From contig NW_013657667.1 in assembly GCF_000142905.1 (NCBI RefSeq), positions 180,831 through 244,830 of the forward strand: a DNA stretch of 64,000 nucleotides, read 5' to 3'. The notes below the pieces were generated by a model. The model ran no database searches. It had not been told where the DNA came from and saw only the letters and a list, made by a program, of their open reading frames with translations. Positions 1 through 12,602 of this stretch are shown one piece after another; the stretch's first letter is position 1, and each line of letters starts with the position of its first letter. The position numbers were made by a program, and so were the translations under genes. Origin of the DNA: Thecamonas trahens ATCC 50062 (lineage: Eukaryota; Apusozoa; Apusomonadida; Apusomonadidae).

Positions 1-215
1 CCCCCCCTCCGCCCTGCGCCAACCGGTTGTCCATTTGGCGCCACCAGCCGCCCACCCGGACACCAACCACCGCCCAGCCCACCCGCCTGCCACCACCATC
101 ACATCGAAGCCAGTTTCCAATTATGACCACGATCCCGATCCGATCAACGCCCCCCTTCCCTCCCTCCCCTCCGATGCTCAACACTGTGACAGCTGCCCTT
201 CGGACCAAGCTACCC

Positions 216-1724
216 ATGGCTGCCCTCGCGCCGCCGGCAGCAGCTGCGCTGTTCTCGTCGGCGGCGTCGTCGGCGTCGGCCGGCCCGACGTCGTACGAGA
301 ACCCGCTGGTGGGCCGGTACTCGTCCGAGGAGATGAACTACAACTGGTCGCCGGCGAAAAAGTTCACTACCTGGCGCAAGCTGTGGGCGGCGCTGGCACG
401 TGCGCAGCACGAGCTTGGGCTCGATGTGACGGCCGAGCAGGTGGCCGAGCTCGAGGCCCACATCGAAGACATCGACTACGAGGCGGCCAAGGCCAAGGAG
501 AAGGAGATCAAGCACGACGTCATGGCGCACATCTACGCGTACGGCCTCGCCGCACCGACGGCTGCGCCCATCATCCACCTCGGGGCCACCTCGTGCTTTG
601 TCGGCGACAACACCGACCTCATCCAGATGCGCGACGGCATGCGCCTGCTGCAGGCCCAGCTCCTTGACCTCATCTCGGTCGTCCGCGACAACGCGCTCAA
701 GTACGCCCACATCCCCACTCTCGGCTTTACCCACTACCAGCCGGCGCAGATGACGACCGTCGGCAAGCGCATGGCGCTCTGGCTGCAGGACTTTGTCATG
801 GACTACCACGAGCTCGCCTACCTCGCTCACACCCTCCCGTTCCGCGGGGTCAAGGGTACGACGGGCACCCAGGCGTCGTTCCTGGAGCTCTTTGGCGGTG
901 ACTCGGCCAAGGTTCGCGAGCTTGACCGCCGCGTCACCCAGCTCGCCGGTTTCCCGCGCTCCATTGGCGTCTCGGGCCAGACCTACACCCGCAAGCTCGA
1001 CTTTATGGTCCTCTCGCGCCTCTCAGCCATTGCCCAGTCGGCCCACAAGATGGCTGTCGACATCCGCCTTCTCTCCAACCTCAAGGAGATGGAGGAGCCG
1101 TGGGGCAAGAAGCAGGTCGGCTCGTCGGCCATGCCGTACAAGCAGAACCCGATGCGCTCCGAGCGCATCTGCTCGCTCGCCCGCCACGTCATGGTCAACA
1201 TCGACAACACTGCCCATACCGCCGCCAACCAGTGGCTCGAGCGCACGCTCGACGACTCGGCGAACCGCCGCCTCGTCCTCCCCGAGGCCTTCCTCGCCGT
1301 CGACGTTATCCTCTCCGTCTCGCGCAACGTCATGGACGGCATCCAGGTCCACCCCAAGGTCATCGAGAAGCGCATCGCCGCCGAGCTGCCATTTATGGCC
1401 TCGGAGAACATTCTCATGGCCGGCGTCAAGGCCGGCGGCTCACGCCAGGAGCTCCACGAGGTCATCCGCGAGCTTGCCCTCGAGGCCGCCGAGCAGGTCA
1501 AGGTCCACGGCAAGGACAACGATCTCATGGACCGCATTGCCGCTCACCCGGCCTTCTCCGCCCTCTCCGGCGAGCAGCTCGATGCCGTCCTCGACCCGGC
1601 CCAGTACGTCGGCCGCGCCCCAAACCAGGTCGCCGAGTACATTGCCGAGGAGGTCGATCCGCTCCTCGAGTCGCAGTCGCACGTGCTTGAGAAGCTCTCC
1701 ACTGACCGCGGCATGGGCGTGTAG
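216..1724 (+). CDS. ADSL: Adenylosuccinate lyase
   Basis: Purine-biosynthesis enzyme of the fumarase/aspartase superfamily. It releases fumarate from SAICAR and from adenylosuccinate, and acts in the cytosol. From the ATG at 216 the protein is 502 residues, close to the usual 450-500. That ATG sits in a good Kozak context (acccATGG) and just before coding-like sequence; in-frame ATGs at 123 and 174 would only add a Pro/Ser-rich leader. Visible landmarks are the GFTHYQP segment with its conserved His (about residue 173) and the superfamily loop SSAMPYKQNP (Ser pair at about 303-304). C-terminal helices are intact. The stop lies 11 bases from the stop of the convergent SRP68 gene. The only doubt is the start codon. 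Confidence 0.96.
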   Translation: MAALAPPAAAALFSSAASSASAGPTSYENPLVGRYSSEEMNYNWSPAKKFTTWRKLWAALARAQHELGLDVTAEQVAELEAHIEDIDYEAAKAKEKEIKHDVMAHIYAYGLAAPTAAPIIHLGATSCFVGDNTDLIQMRDGMRLLQAQLLDLISVVRDNALKYAHIPTLGFTHYQPAQMTTVGKRMALWLQDFVMDYHELAYLAHTLPFRGVKGTTGTQASFLELFGGDSAKVRELDRRVTQLAGFPRSIGVSGQTYTRKLDFMVLSRLSAIAQSAHKMAVDIRLLSNLKEMEEPWGKKQVGSSAMPYKQNPMRSERICSLARHVMVNIDNTAHTAANQWLERTLDDSANRRLVLPEAFLAVDVILSVSRNVMDGIQVHPKVIEKRIAAELPFMASENILMAGVKAGGSRQELHEVIRELALEAAEQVKVHGKDNDLMDRIAAHPAFSALSGEQLDAVLDPAQYVGRAPNQVAEYIAEEVDPLLESQSHVLEKLSTDRGMGV

Positions 1725-1735
1725 GAGTAAATTTA

Positions 1736-4552
1736 CTACCACAGTCCAAACCAGCCCGTCTTTTTGGGCGCTTCCTCGGCCTGCCCACCCGAGGAGCTCG
1801 CTGCAGCCGCCGCTGGCGCAGACGTCGCCGCCGTACTCTGACCGGTCTTGGACGACAAGTCCGGGAACGAGAGGTACGTTGACGCGAGGTCAAAGAAGAG
1901 CGGCTGGCATGGGATGGGGGTAAACGCCGGCGGGAACTCGGCAACCACTGCCTCACTCACCGTCTGCGGGAAGATCTTGGGCGTCTCGAGGATCCCACGC
2001 CCGGCTGCGGCCTCCTCCGCCGCCGGCTCCTCCTCTGCCAGCGCCGCGCACGCCACCATGTACGCCCGCATCGACCGGATCCGCTGCATCAGCTCCTCCG
2101 CCGCAGTCACCACTCCGGCGTCAAGCTCGGGCGCCTGCGTCGTGGCTGCCACCGCAGCCTCCTGCTTGCCTGCCGCGGCCTCGAGCACCACGCTGGCCTT
2201 GCCAAACTCCTTGGCCTCCACCAGCGCCCGCCCGGCCCAGTACGCGCGGTACGCCTCGTACACCGCCTCGCGCGCCGCGAGCTCGTTAACAATCGAGCCT
2301 GCCGTGGCGGCGTCGAACCACCGCGTCGGCACCCCGCGCAGCGACTCGACAGAGTTACCCAGGTTCTGGTACATCCGCCCCAGCCGCACAGGGCTCTCCA
2401 GCTTGGTCGCCTCACGCTCAGTCACCGCCACGTTCTCCGGCAGACGCGACTCCATTTCGCTCACAATGTACTCGTTGCGCTTGATGGCAAGCGAGCCAAG
2501 CTCAAACTGAAGGTACGCCTCCAGGAACTGTGCGTCGTCGAGATGCTGCTGGGTCTTCTGCGACGCCTCACGCCCCGAGAGCTGTCGTCACACACACATC
2601 AATCGTGCCACAACATGGTGAGTCGTTGCCCATTCCGAGTCTCCTCACGCAGCCACCAGCAAGATGGGTGGCGGCGTAAACCTCATATAATACAACGCGA
2701 GTCAACACAAGACGCCTGCAACTGAACGCTTTTGCGTATTGCAGGCTTCTGATAGAGCTAATAGTTCTAATCATCGGAATCCGCTAGGGTGCGGATGTGC
2801 CGGCCACTCTCTCTCCTCCTCACTCTCTCCTCTCGCTCACATACCTTAGTCACGACGTCCTGCGTCGCCTGCACCGCCGCGTTGTACTGGACCAGCATGC
2901 CATGGAACGCCTCCATGACTGCCTCGTGCTTGTGAGTGCCTGTCACATCATTGAGCGACCAGGTCTGCGCCACCGCGAGCTGCTGCTCCGCCTGCCGAAC
3001 CGCTGCAAGCGCCACACGCACGCCGTCGTCGCGGATCGGCACACGTTTGCCGCGCCAGCCAACCTCGCTCAGCGACTCGGCCTGCTCGCGGCGAGTCTCC
3101 TCCAGCAAATCCTGTCCATCGCAAAGAGAGTGGTGAGTTGGGAAGAAAAGGGGGAGGGGGAAGGGGGAAGGGAGGGGCAGGCGCAAGGTGGGGCGCCAAC
3201 GAGAGACGAGGTCGAGGTCAGACAGGGTTACACATTAGATATCAGTCAGGAAAAGTACTCAGACCGCCCGTAACTACATATCATCATTCCGAGCCTCGTC
3301 TCTGCGCTAGCGCGCGCCACACAGCCCTTGGAGCTGGAGCGGCAGTTGTCACGTACGTTCAGTTTCGAGTTGAGAAGACTGTTGGGCTTGGCGTGAAGTT
3401 CCATGAGTTCCTCGACCGTGGCCGATGAGCCACCGGACGCGCGACGGATCTGGTACTCGCAGTACTCCGAGTTGGTGTTGATGTCCTCAACCACCCGGGC
3501 GCACTGCTCCATCTGCAGCGACGAGCCAGCCAGGCCCGAAAAGATGGTGCGAGCGTGGACGTAGGCGGCGAGCGCATCCTCCCAGTTCTCGCGGAGAAAC
3601 TGGTGCGAGCCCTTGATCCACGACGCATACGCGTCGGCCTCGAGCTGCAGACGCGTGTCGCCCACGGCAGCGGCCAGGGCAAAAAAGTCCTGGGCGAGCC
3701 GGTCAGCCTTGGCCATCCGCCGGAGCATGTGCAGGCGCAGACGCGAGTTGTCGACAAACGTCTCCATGTCGTACTTGAGCTGCATGCCGTACGCCCACGC
3801 ACGCTCGGTCTCAAACAGAGCAATGAGCACGTAGCGAGCATCACCGGCACGCTTGTCACCCGAGCGGGTGAAGAGCGTGACCGACGGCGTCATACGCCGG
3901 TACTGCTTGCCAATTCGCTTCGAGACAAGGCCCAGCTTGGACCTCATCCGCCGGATCTTCCGGGTGCAAAACTGGCGGTACCGCTGGTAGTTGTTGTGCT
4001 TGAGCCCATTGGCAGCCTGCGCCTCCTTGATCGTCGACAACACTGTTGTTCTCAGATAAAGGACCACACCATCCACATACGTACAAAAACAATTGTTGGA
4101 AATAATTGTGAGTCTTTCCCCGCCCCTCTGCTGGCAAACAGACAGCCATCCCTACGAAACAAGGTCGTAGGAGCTCTGACGCGCTCACCAACCACCCGGA
4201 CTAGTGGTATCCCCCGCCCGAGTTTGCTACCACATGCCGCGCGTGTAAACCTTTTCCACATGCCAGTGGTATGCCCATGCATGGATGGTGGAAAGGGGAC
4301 AGGGTGGGCAGAGCTGGTGGGCGGTGGTGGGCGGTGGCGAAAGACAAAGATTTTCACTCGCGTCATGACGCGACGACCGCGGACGGGGGTGGGCAAGGCG
4401 TGCGGGGGAGGGAGAGAAAGTCGAACAAACGTACCGTCGAGCGAGAGGGGGGCAATGGCCTCGGCCTCGGCCTTAGCTGCGGCGTCTGGAGCCGCAGCAG
4501 CGTCGTCGCCGGGTGCCTGGGAGGGCGGCGTCTGCTCCTCCGGCTGGCTCAT
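1736..4552 (-). CDS. SRP68: Signal recognition particle subunit SRP68 (four exons)
   Basis: Large SRP subunit that binds the S domain of SRP RNA together with SRP72 in co-translational targeting to the ER. Exons read on the minus strand: 4552-4435, 4042-3357, 3111-2845, 2581-1736. Introns begin GTACGT, GTACGT and GTATGT and end AG; phases are 1, 0 and 0. The joined frame is 638 residues, against about 627 in human. After an acidic, Ala/Pro-rich leader, exon 2 holds the family hallmark IKEAQAANGLKHNNYQRYR followed by a basic stretch, the RNA-binding region. Exon 4 ends with the typical PLFFDLASTYLSFPDL segment and a short tail. I chose the ATG at 4552 because it gives a start right before the conserved domain. 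Confidence 0.92.
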
Positions 4553-4772
4553 TTGTGTTGAGTGTTGGGAACAATGGACGAGAATTGTGAAGAGGCGGGG
4601 GCTTGCGGCTCGTTCCGACTCAGCCAGGTTGACGGCGGCGCCGAGACACGCCGGACCGATGGTCACCGTTCGCAGCTCAAGGGAAAGTAACGATGTTTAA
4701 TACAGCAGATGGCGGAGAAGTGCTTTCCTGCCGGGCTCGCTCACCACAACATGAGTTGCTTACAGGTCGCTA

Positions 4773-6200
4773 CTACGGCGGCGACATGGCAAAGAGAGTC
4801 GGTGAGCGCGGCGAGGAGCCGGCAGAAGCGTCGATGGGCTGGAGGGTGGACCGGCGCGAGAGCGGGATGGCGCGCGAGGCCTCACCCGAATCGGTCGACG
4901 CAGTGGTGTCGGCGGTGCCGCCCGCGAGCGAGCCGTGGTGGCGGTAGGAGAGCGGGCGCTCGCGCTGGTAGGCCGGAATGTCCGACGCAGCCTCGGGCAC
5001 GGCTGGAACGAGGCCGAGCGCCGAGGCTGTCGACGGCGAGGTGTACGAGAATGCCGGAAAGACAGCGACGGCCGAGGCCGGAACAGAGGCTGCCGGCGAT
5101 GAGGCTATGGGCCGGGCGGCGCGGGCGAGCGAGGGCGAGGCGGCCATGCGCGAGATGGGTGAGTTGTCGGTGAGCGACGAGGGGAAGCACTCGATGAACT
5201 CGTCCTCGTCGTCCGAGTACTCGATGTACGGCTCCCACGGCGGCTCGAGCTCTAGGTCGACGACAGCATCCCAGTCGAGGCCGGCAAAGAACGGATGAGC
5301 CATGACGCCTGGGCCGTCGAGGCGGGCGTGCGGGTTGCGGTCGAGGAGGCAGACCAGCAAGTCCTTGGCCTCGTCGGAGAGCGCCGGAAAGTCGGGAAAG
5401 ACGAGGTCCGACGAGGTGATGGCGGCAAGGCGGGCCGAGGCCAGAGCATCCTCGTCAGTGCCGTCGATGGCCGGCGAGCCAAGGCCGAACGGCTTGCCGC
5501 CGGTCAGCATCTCAAAGAGGACGACGCCAAACGACCACCAGTCGGCGGCAAAGCCGTGGCCGCCGGCGTCCTGGGCCAGGATTTCGGGCGCCATGTATGC
5601 GCCAGTCCCGCAGTACGTGTGAGCAGCACTTGCCTCGGGCGCCAGGCGCTTGGCAAAGCCAAAGTCTGTGAGGCAGACGTGGCCCTCGATGTCGAGCAGG
5701 ATGTTGCCGCACTTGAGGTCGCGGTGGACAATCGACTGCGAGTGGAGGAAGACGAGGGCGGTGGCGATTTCGGCGGCGTAGAAGCGGACCTCGTCCTCGC
5801 GGAGCATGACTCGCCTGCGAAGGAGGAACGCCATGTCACCGCCATGCATAAACTCCATGATGAGAACAAGCGACTCGGGAGTCTGGAAGGAGAACACGAG
5901 GCGGACGACAAACGGGTGCGAGACCGAGCGAAGGATGTGGCACTCGGACTGGGCGTGGGCATACATGTTGGTCTCGAGGACAAAGGCCTTGGGAATGACC
6001 TTCATGGCGTATGTCGTGTTGAGCCCTACGTGCCTCACAAGGTAGACCTGGCCCACAAGCCCCGTCCCGATCTTGTACAGGACCTCAAAGTCGTCGAGCG
6101 ACGGCGTGCTGGTCCCGCCCTGCCCACTTCCGCTCCTTCCGCCGCCACCGTCCGCCGCTCCCTCTGCCAACAGCGACTGCGTCAGTGCAGACTTGCTCAT
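4773..6200 (-). CDS. AGC-family Ser/Thr protein kinase
   Basis: Protein of 475 residues. The kinase domain spans about residues 38-330: Gly loop GTGLVG (45-50), catalytic Lys in YAMK (67), HRD Asp (161), DFG (179-181), and the DWWSFGVVLFEML helix typical of AGC kinases. The activation segment reads HTYCGTGAYMAPE; most AGC kinases have CGTPEY there, so two residues differ. Behind the domain comes an AGC-type tail with PPWEPYI, an acidic patch and a turn-motif-like TDNSPIS. The rest of the C-terminus is Ser/Ala/Pro-rich, and no clear FxxF hydrophobic motif is visible. The start MSKSALT is the ATG closest to the domain; the open frame continues upstream but is compositionally unlike protein. S6K or PKA-like subfamily is possible; no orthologue is assigned. 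Confidence 0.9.
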   Translation of the reverse strand: MSKSALTQSLLAEGAADGGGGRSGSGQGGTSTPSLDDFEVLYKIGTGLVGQVYLVRHVGLNTTYAMKVIPKAFVLETNMYAHAQSECHILRSVSHPFVVRLVFSFQTPESLVLIMEFMHGGDMAFLLRRRVMLREDEVRFYAAEIATALVFLHSQSIVHRDLKCGNILLDIEGHVCLTDFGFAKRLAPEASAAHTYCGTGAYMAPEILAQDAGGHGFAADWWSFGVVLFEMLTGGKPFGLGSPAIDGTDEDALASARLAAITSSDLVFPDFPALSDEAKDLLVCLLDRNPHARLDGPGVMAHPFFAGLDWDAVVDLELEPPWEPYIEYSDDEDEFIECFPSSLTDNSPISRMAASPSLARAARPIASSPAASVPASAVAVFPAFSYTSPSTASALGLVPAVPEAASDIPAYQRERPLSYRHHGSLAGGTADTTASTDSGEASRAIPLSRRSTLQPIDASAGSSPRSPTLFAMSPP

Positions 6201-6570
6201 GGTGCTTCTCCTCCCACAGTCGCTGACGCGAGTACTCGTTGCCTCCCCGTGCGGGCCGGCGTCGAGTAGGCCGCCTGCACCCGCCTTCTGCCAAGCACGC
6301 CACCGGCCACCGCCACCCGCCGTCCCTTCCCAGCCGGAGTTTGGAGAACACGGCTCTTTCACGCCGTTTCCGCGAGTCTGACCACAGCAACGTAGTGACG
6401 GCCAACGACCAACAACCCACGGCCCCAAGAGCCGCTGCTGATAGCCTACACATCACGATATGTCGTGATGGCCCCCCATCATGCCCAAGTCTGTGGGCGA
6501 TCTTGGTGTGCCTTCCCACTTTTGCAACGCTGCTCGGGTCTACTGTACTGTTCTGTAGGCTGCATGCCGG
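6201..6570. other. Intergenic between kinase start and ankyrin-gene end
   Basis: Holds the kinase promoter and the 3' end of the ankyrin gene, both on the minus strand. A palindrome-like motif acatcacgatatgtcgtgat lies near 6450-6469. No further gene or RNA is recognisable. Confidence 0.5.
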
Positions 6571-9089
6571 CTAGATGTGGGTGTAGAGAGCATGAACTCG
6601 AGCCTTGGCCTCCATGAGCATGTCGAGCCATGCCTGCTGGAATCGCGGTGTTCCGTCAATGGTCCGCACCAACTCGCTCTGGGTCTCGAGCGTGTAGGAG
6701 GCGTGCGGAACGATGGCGGGGGAGCCGACGTCCCGAGGCCTGGTCGCCGCACGGAGCGTTCTGGGTTGTGGAGGACAAAGTGGACCGAGACGGCGGCGAG
6801 CGGGACCGGGCGCTGCGGAGTTGGCTTGGAGAACATGGCGGTGACGTAGAGCGCCGGTGAGCTGGGATGCGAGGCCGAGGCGCGGGCGACTTCGGCGACT
6901 CGCTCCGGGCTCTGCATCACCGCCACCGAGTACGCCGGTGCCCAGTCAGCAATAGCGGCACGGACCCACCTGATGGCTTCGTCCTGCGTAAAGACAGCCA
7001 TGGCAAGCCGCGAGCCGCGCGGAGTCCGGGCGAGCGCGTCGAGATCGACATGCTCGACCGCGCCGAGCGCCGGGCGCGACGCGGTCGCCGACTCGCTTCG
7101 CGGCAAGCCAGGCGAGCTTGGCGGGCGAGGAGGGAGCGAGGCCGGCGACGCTGTCGGCGACGCCGACTGCGCCACTTGCTGCCCGCGAAAGGTGAGGACA
7201 AAGAGCGAGTGCCCACGCTGTGTCGCGACGTCGACGGCGGTCTCGCCCGACGAGTTCATACGGCCGAGGTCGGCGCCGGCGTCGAGGAGCATCTGCGCCA
7301 TTTCGACGTCGCCGACGGCAGCGGCGGCGTGGAGAGGAGTGAACAGTGCGCGGGTCTGCTCAGAGGTGCGAGCGCCAGCTTCGACAAGGATGTGGGCGGT
7401 CTCGAGTGCGCCGTGTAGTGCGGCAAGGTGCAGCGGCGAGTTGTGGTCAGTGTCGAGCGCGTTGACGTTGGCGCCGGCGTCGATGAGGACGCGCGCCACC
7501 GAGAACCAGTTGTGCTTGGCCGCGAGGTGAAGGGCGGTGAGGCCGGTGACCGACGACGCGTTGGGGTCAGCGCCGACGGTGAGAAGATGGATGGTGACTT
7601 CAAGGAAGCCCTTGCGGACGGCGGCAAAGAGAACGCTCTCGCGGCTCTTGGTTGCGCGGACGTCGACGTCGACGCCGGCCTCGGTAAGCAGCTCCACAGC
7701 CGAGATGGCCGCCATCTCCTCCAGCTCCAGCGCGGCCCACAGCGGGCTGCGCCCGTCGGCGTCCAGCTGCTCGTGCAGGTCGGGCGCGTCGGCGTTGGTG
7801 AGCGCGGAGAGGATGTACTTGACTCCTGTGCGCGCTGCTGCCGCGAGGACTGGCTCGCCCCATGGCGCCTTGAGCGCTGGCGAAGCGGCGTTGTCGAGCA
7901 AGAATCGGACTGCGCTCGTCTGCGCACACGCCACCGCCGCATACAACGGCGGGAGCGGCACGCTCGTCGGCTCGTACGACGCCGGCGCGCCGGACAAGCT
8001 TGTGTCCGTTGGAAGGAAGACAGGATGGTTAAAGTCGAGTGCGAGCGCAGCGCCTAGGCCGGCTTCAGCCTGCGCGCCGGAGCTTTGCCGTGCGAGGCCG
8101 CTGCTGCCGCCAGAGCTCGATGAAGAGCTTGACAAGCTGCTGGCGGACAAACTGGCCGATGAGCTGGCTGAAGAGCTGGCTGACACGCGCTGCGCAACCC
8201 CTAGTGTGGCCTCGAGAGACTCGATGAACTTGTTGTACGCCGCCACAAGCTCGCGGAAGGCCGGCAGCGCAAGCTGGCCGACGCACAGGGCGGCGAGGCC
8301 AGTCGCGACGGCGGCGCGCTCGCTCACAATCTTGGCTGCATGGTCGGCTCGGAGCAACTTCTTGACCAGCTTGGTCTTGGCAACTGTGGCCGGTGTAAGA
8401 CCTTTGGCGTTGGGCGTGGTGTGGTGCGCGCCAATGGAGAGCAGGTAGGCTGCGGCCGACGCGGCGCCGTGTGCGGTTGCCATCAGCAACGGTGAGTTCT
8501 GCTCTTGAGGCGAGGCCAGCGCTTCGACGTCTGCGCCGTGCTGGACCAAGAGCTTGGCGACTATAAAGGCGTCGGCCATGGCGGCCAGATGCAGCGGAGT
8601 GAGGCCGGCCGGGTCGGCCGACGTCGCCTTGGCACCTGCGTCGAGCAGGGCTTGGGCGGCCTCGGGAAGGTCGAGATGCGCGGCATAGTGTAGCGGCGTC
8701 CACCCACGGGCATCAGGAACGTCGAACATTGCACCGTCCGCCTCGACCAACGAGTGGATGAGGAGGGTGTGCCCACGGAGTACGGCCTCGTGCATGGGCG
8801 TGAGGCCTGTGTCGACGACGGAAGCGCCAAAGCGCATACGCAGGAACGACGCAGCTGCCCGTTCACCCTCTGTAAGCGCCACCTTGTCTGCTGCCGCTTT
8901 GATAGCCCGAAGCACAACCGTGAGCGTTGCCAGCGAGCCAGCCGCCGCCGCCACATGCAGTAGAGTTGTTCCGCTCGCCGTCGCCGCCGTCACCAACGCC
9001 TTCCCGCCGTCACCCCCCAGCGCTGCGTTCACATCGCGAGTCTTCCCGCCTGCCGCCGCCTGCAGCACCTCTTCCAGTCGGCTGGCCAT
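6571..9089 (-). CDS. Long ankyrin-repeat protein (frame broken near C-terminus)
   Basis: About 14 ankyrin repeats can be recognised from their TPLHxAA cores, for example GWTPLHYAAHLDLP, GLTPLHLAAMADAF, GLTALHLAAKHNWF and NSPLHLAALHGAL. They are split into two blocks by a Ser-rich, poorly conserved linker. Start MASRLEEVL at 9089 has coding-like sequence directly after it. The C-terminal part beyond the repeats (FTQDEAIRWVRAAIADW onward) matches no domain I know. The first open frame runs to a stop at 6540 through Arg/Pro-rich, unlikely sequence. Another frame instead gives a convincing end (SYTLETQSELVRTIDGTPRF and onward) with a stop at 6571-6573. Switching frames requires one extra base in the G5 run at 6718-6722. 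Probably a cytosolic scaffold; partner unknown. Confidence 0.85.
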
Positions 9090-10567
<1,478 letters not shown>

Positions 10568-10895
10568 TCGATGGCATAAAGACAAGCAACAACAACATGT
10601 TATGTGGGGAGCGAGAGTGTGCACTCATTGTGTTGTGTCTTTGCCCGCACTGCAGCCTAACCAGCCAACCTTGATCCCTAGCACCCGACTCAACCCCCTC
10701 CCCCCTGCGTTGCACCCAATCCATCCTGCGACCCATCCTTGCCCTCCATCGCCGCCCCACCGCCGCACCCCTAGGTATCCCCACCAGCACCACCACTCTA
10801 CCCAGACCAACCCCAACCCCTAACCCCAACCCGCACCCAACCCCTCTCACCCACACACTCATACACTCGTCGCCAGTCCATTGTCAACGTACAAT
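10568..10895. other. Intergenic, C-rich
   Basis: 328 bases between uL14 and the RRM gene, very rich in CCCA/ACCC runs (about 10780-10860). The C-rich strand contains one CCCTAACCCC, but no regular array. It should hold the RRM-gene promoter; nothing else is seen. Confidence 0.5.
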
Positions 10896-12356
10896 ATGGC
10901 AGGCACAAGCAAGAGAAAGCGCTCCTCTGGCGACGACGGCAAGGTTGACAAGCGGGCCAAGGATCTCTCCGGCAAGGCCAAGTCCAAGTCCAAGTCCAAG
11001 GACAAGTCCAAGTCCAAATCCAAGTCCAAGTCCAAGTCGAAGGACAAGTCCAAGGCCAAGGACAAGTCCAAGGCCAAGCCGCCGGCATCAACAATGGCCA
11101 GCACGGCGCCGAAAGGCGATGGCTTGCTCTTCCCGGCGCTGGCCAAACCTCTGTCTGCGGTGGCCGAGACGATCAAGAATGCTGCTAATGCCAAGACGAG
11201 CAAGAATGCCGTAGATGCGCCGGTGGAGAAGCTGACCAAGTTGCAGCGCGGTCTGGTGTCCAAGATTGTGGAGCGCAAGAAGGCGGTCAAGGGCGGCAAG
11301 GGTGGAAAGGGCGGCAAGAACACATACACCAAGACGCCCGAGCAAAAGGCCGAGGCCGAACGGAAGAACCGGTGCACGGTACTGATCAAGGGTTTGCCCG
11401 GTGGCGTCACCGACCGCGGCATCAAGAAGCTGTGCCAGTCGATCGGCCCGATTGCGTCAATCAAGACGGCCCGCGACAAGGAGACCGGCAAGTGCCTCGG
11501 CTTTTCCTGGATCGAGTTCAAGTACGACGACCTGCCTGCACGCGCTGCGCAGAGGTTGCACAACTCGTACTATTTGGGCGTTCAGATCTCGGTTGTCCCG
11601 CGCAACTCCAAGGTCAAGACCTCTCAGCGCAAGATCGAGGCCGAGCAGCGCCGCCGCGAGGCCAAACTGGCGCTCAACGCTGAGCTGGGCATCACCGAGA
11701 AGCAAGGCGACGACGAGGCTTCTGCTGCTGCCGCAGACATTGATCCCGACCTCGAAATTCTCCGTGGCGCCGACGAAGATATTGCGCCTGGCAACGTCGA
11801 CCAAGACTTGCTCGCCAAGCTCGTCGGCCGCATCCAGACCGCTCGCAAGACCGGCTTCATTCCCAAGCCTATCACTGACCTCGATGCTGTCGATGACGAC
11901 GACGACGATGACGCTGCTGCCGCGGGTGGCGAAGCGCCTGCAACCCGCAAGCGGACTGTCGAAGACTATGCCGAGCTCTCCAAGTCGCTTGCTGGCAAGA
12001 CGCCGACCGTCTTTGTCGGCAACATGCCGTTCACGATGGATGAGCCCTCACTTCGGTCCTTTATCACCGGCCTCGGCTTTGGCGACATTGCCGACATCCG
12101 CCTCATCTTCGACAACACCAAGCGCCGTCCGGTCTTCAAGGGCGCCGCCACCGTCGAGTTTAACTCGCCTGAGGTCGCTGCCAACTTTGTCAAGCTCCCA
12201 CGTCACCACCTCAAGACCGGCGGCCGCAAGCTGCGTCTTCTCCTTGCCCGCGAGCACCGCCTCGCCCAGGATCAGGTCCAGATGCATGCCCAGGCCCAGG
12301 CCGATGCCGAGGCCGTGGCTGAGGTCCGGAACCGTGCCATGACCATTGAACACTAG
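10896..12356 (+). CDS. Two-RRM RNA-binding protein with Lys/Ser repeat tail at N-terminus
   Basis: 486 residues. The N-terminus is a basic low-complexity region built from repeated KSKSKDKSK units (encoded about 10975-11080), likely nuclear or nucleolar. RRM1 begins CTVLIKGLPGGVTDRGIKKL (about residues 155-235) and RRM2 begins PTVFVGNMPFTMDEPSL (about 370-455). A charged linker with an Asp run lies between them. The two-RRM layout with a basic tail resembles nucleolar ribosome-biogenesis proteins of the RBM34/Nop12 kind; this is a resemblance, not an assignment. The ATG at 10896 is the first in the frame. The gene is intronless. Confidence 0.85.
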   Translation: MAGTSKRKRSSGDDGKVDKRAKDLSGKAKSKSKSKDKSKSKSKSKSKSKDKSKAKDKSKAKPPASTMASTAPKGDGLLFPALAKPLSAVAETIKNAANAKTSKNAVDAPVEKLTKLQRGLVSKIVERKKAVKGGKGGKGGKNTYTKTPEQKAEAERKNRCTVLIKGLPGGVTDRGIKKLCQSIGPIASIKTARDKETGKCLGFSWIEFKYDDLPARAAQRLHNSYYLGVQISVVPRNSKVKTSQRKIEAEQRRREAKLALNAELGITEKQGDDEASAAAADIDPDLEILRGADEDIAPGNVDQDLLAKLVGRIQTARKTGFIPKPITDLDAVDDDDDDDAAAAGGEAPATRKRTVEDYAELSKSLAGKTPTVFVGNMPFTMDEPSLRSFITGLGFGDIADIRLIFDNTKRRPVFKGAATVEFNSPEVAANFVKLPRHHLKTGGRKLRLLLAREHRLAQDQVQMHAQAQADAEAVAEVRNRAMTIEH

Positions 12357-12602
12357 CCGCCGCCCCCCCCACCGCCCCCGCGCCATGTGATCGGAAAGCT
12401 GGACATTTATGGGCACGTACAGCTCGAGATGTGTGGCTGTGTTGCTGACCCATAGCTACAAATATTTTCAGCCTATCCACCCCCCACCCCCCACCCCCAA
12501 CCAACCCCAAGTCAGACCACGTGATGCACCGCAGCAATTCCCCGTCCCCCGCCCTCGCCACGACACACACCCCACCCCCTCCCACGCCGGCCTGTTTTCA
12601 AA

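Noticed and set aside
983-1537. Minus-strand open frame inside adenylosuccinate lyase
   Set aside because: Antisense shadow of a conserved gene in GC-rich DNA; no protein-like features.
3555-4700. Plus-strand open frame of about 380 codons across SRP68
   Set aside because: It overlaps the well-supported minus-strand exons and introns; composition is Arg/His/Pro-rich shadow sequence.
10780-10860. Possible telomere-like CCCTAA repeats
   Set aside because: Only one CCCTAACCCC; the rest are irregular ACCCC runs, with ordinary genes on both sides.
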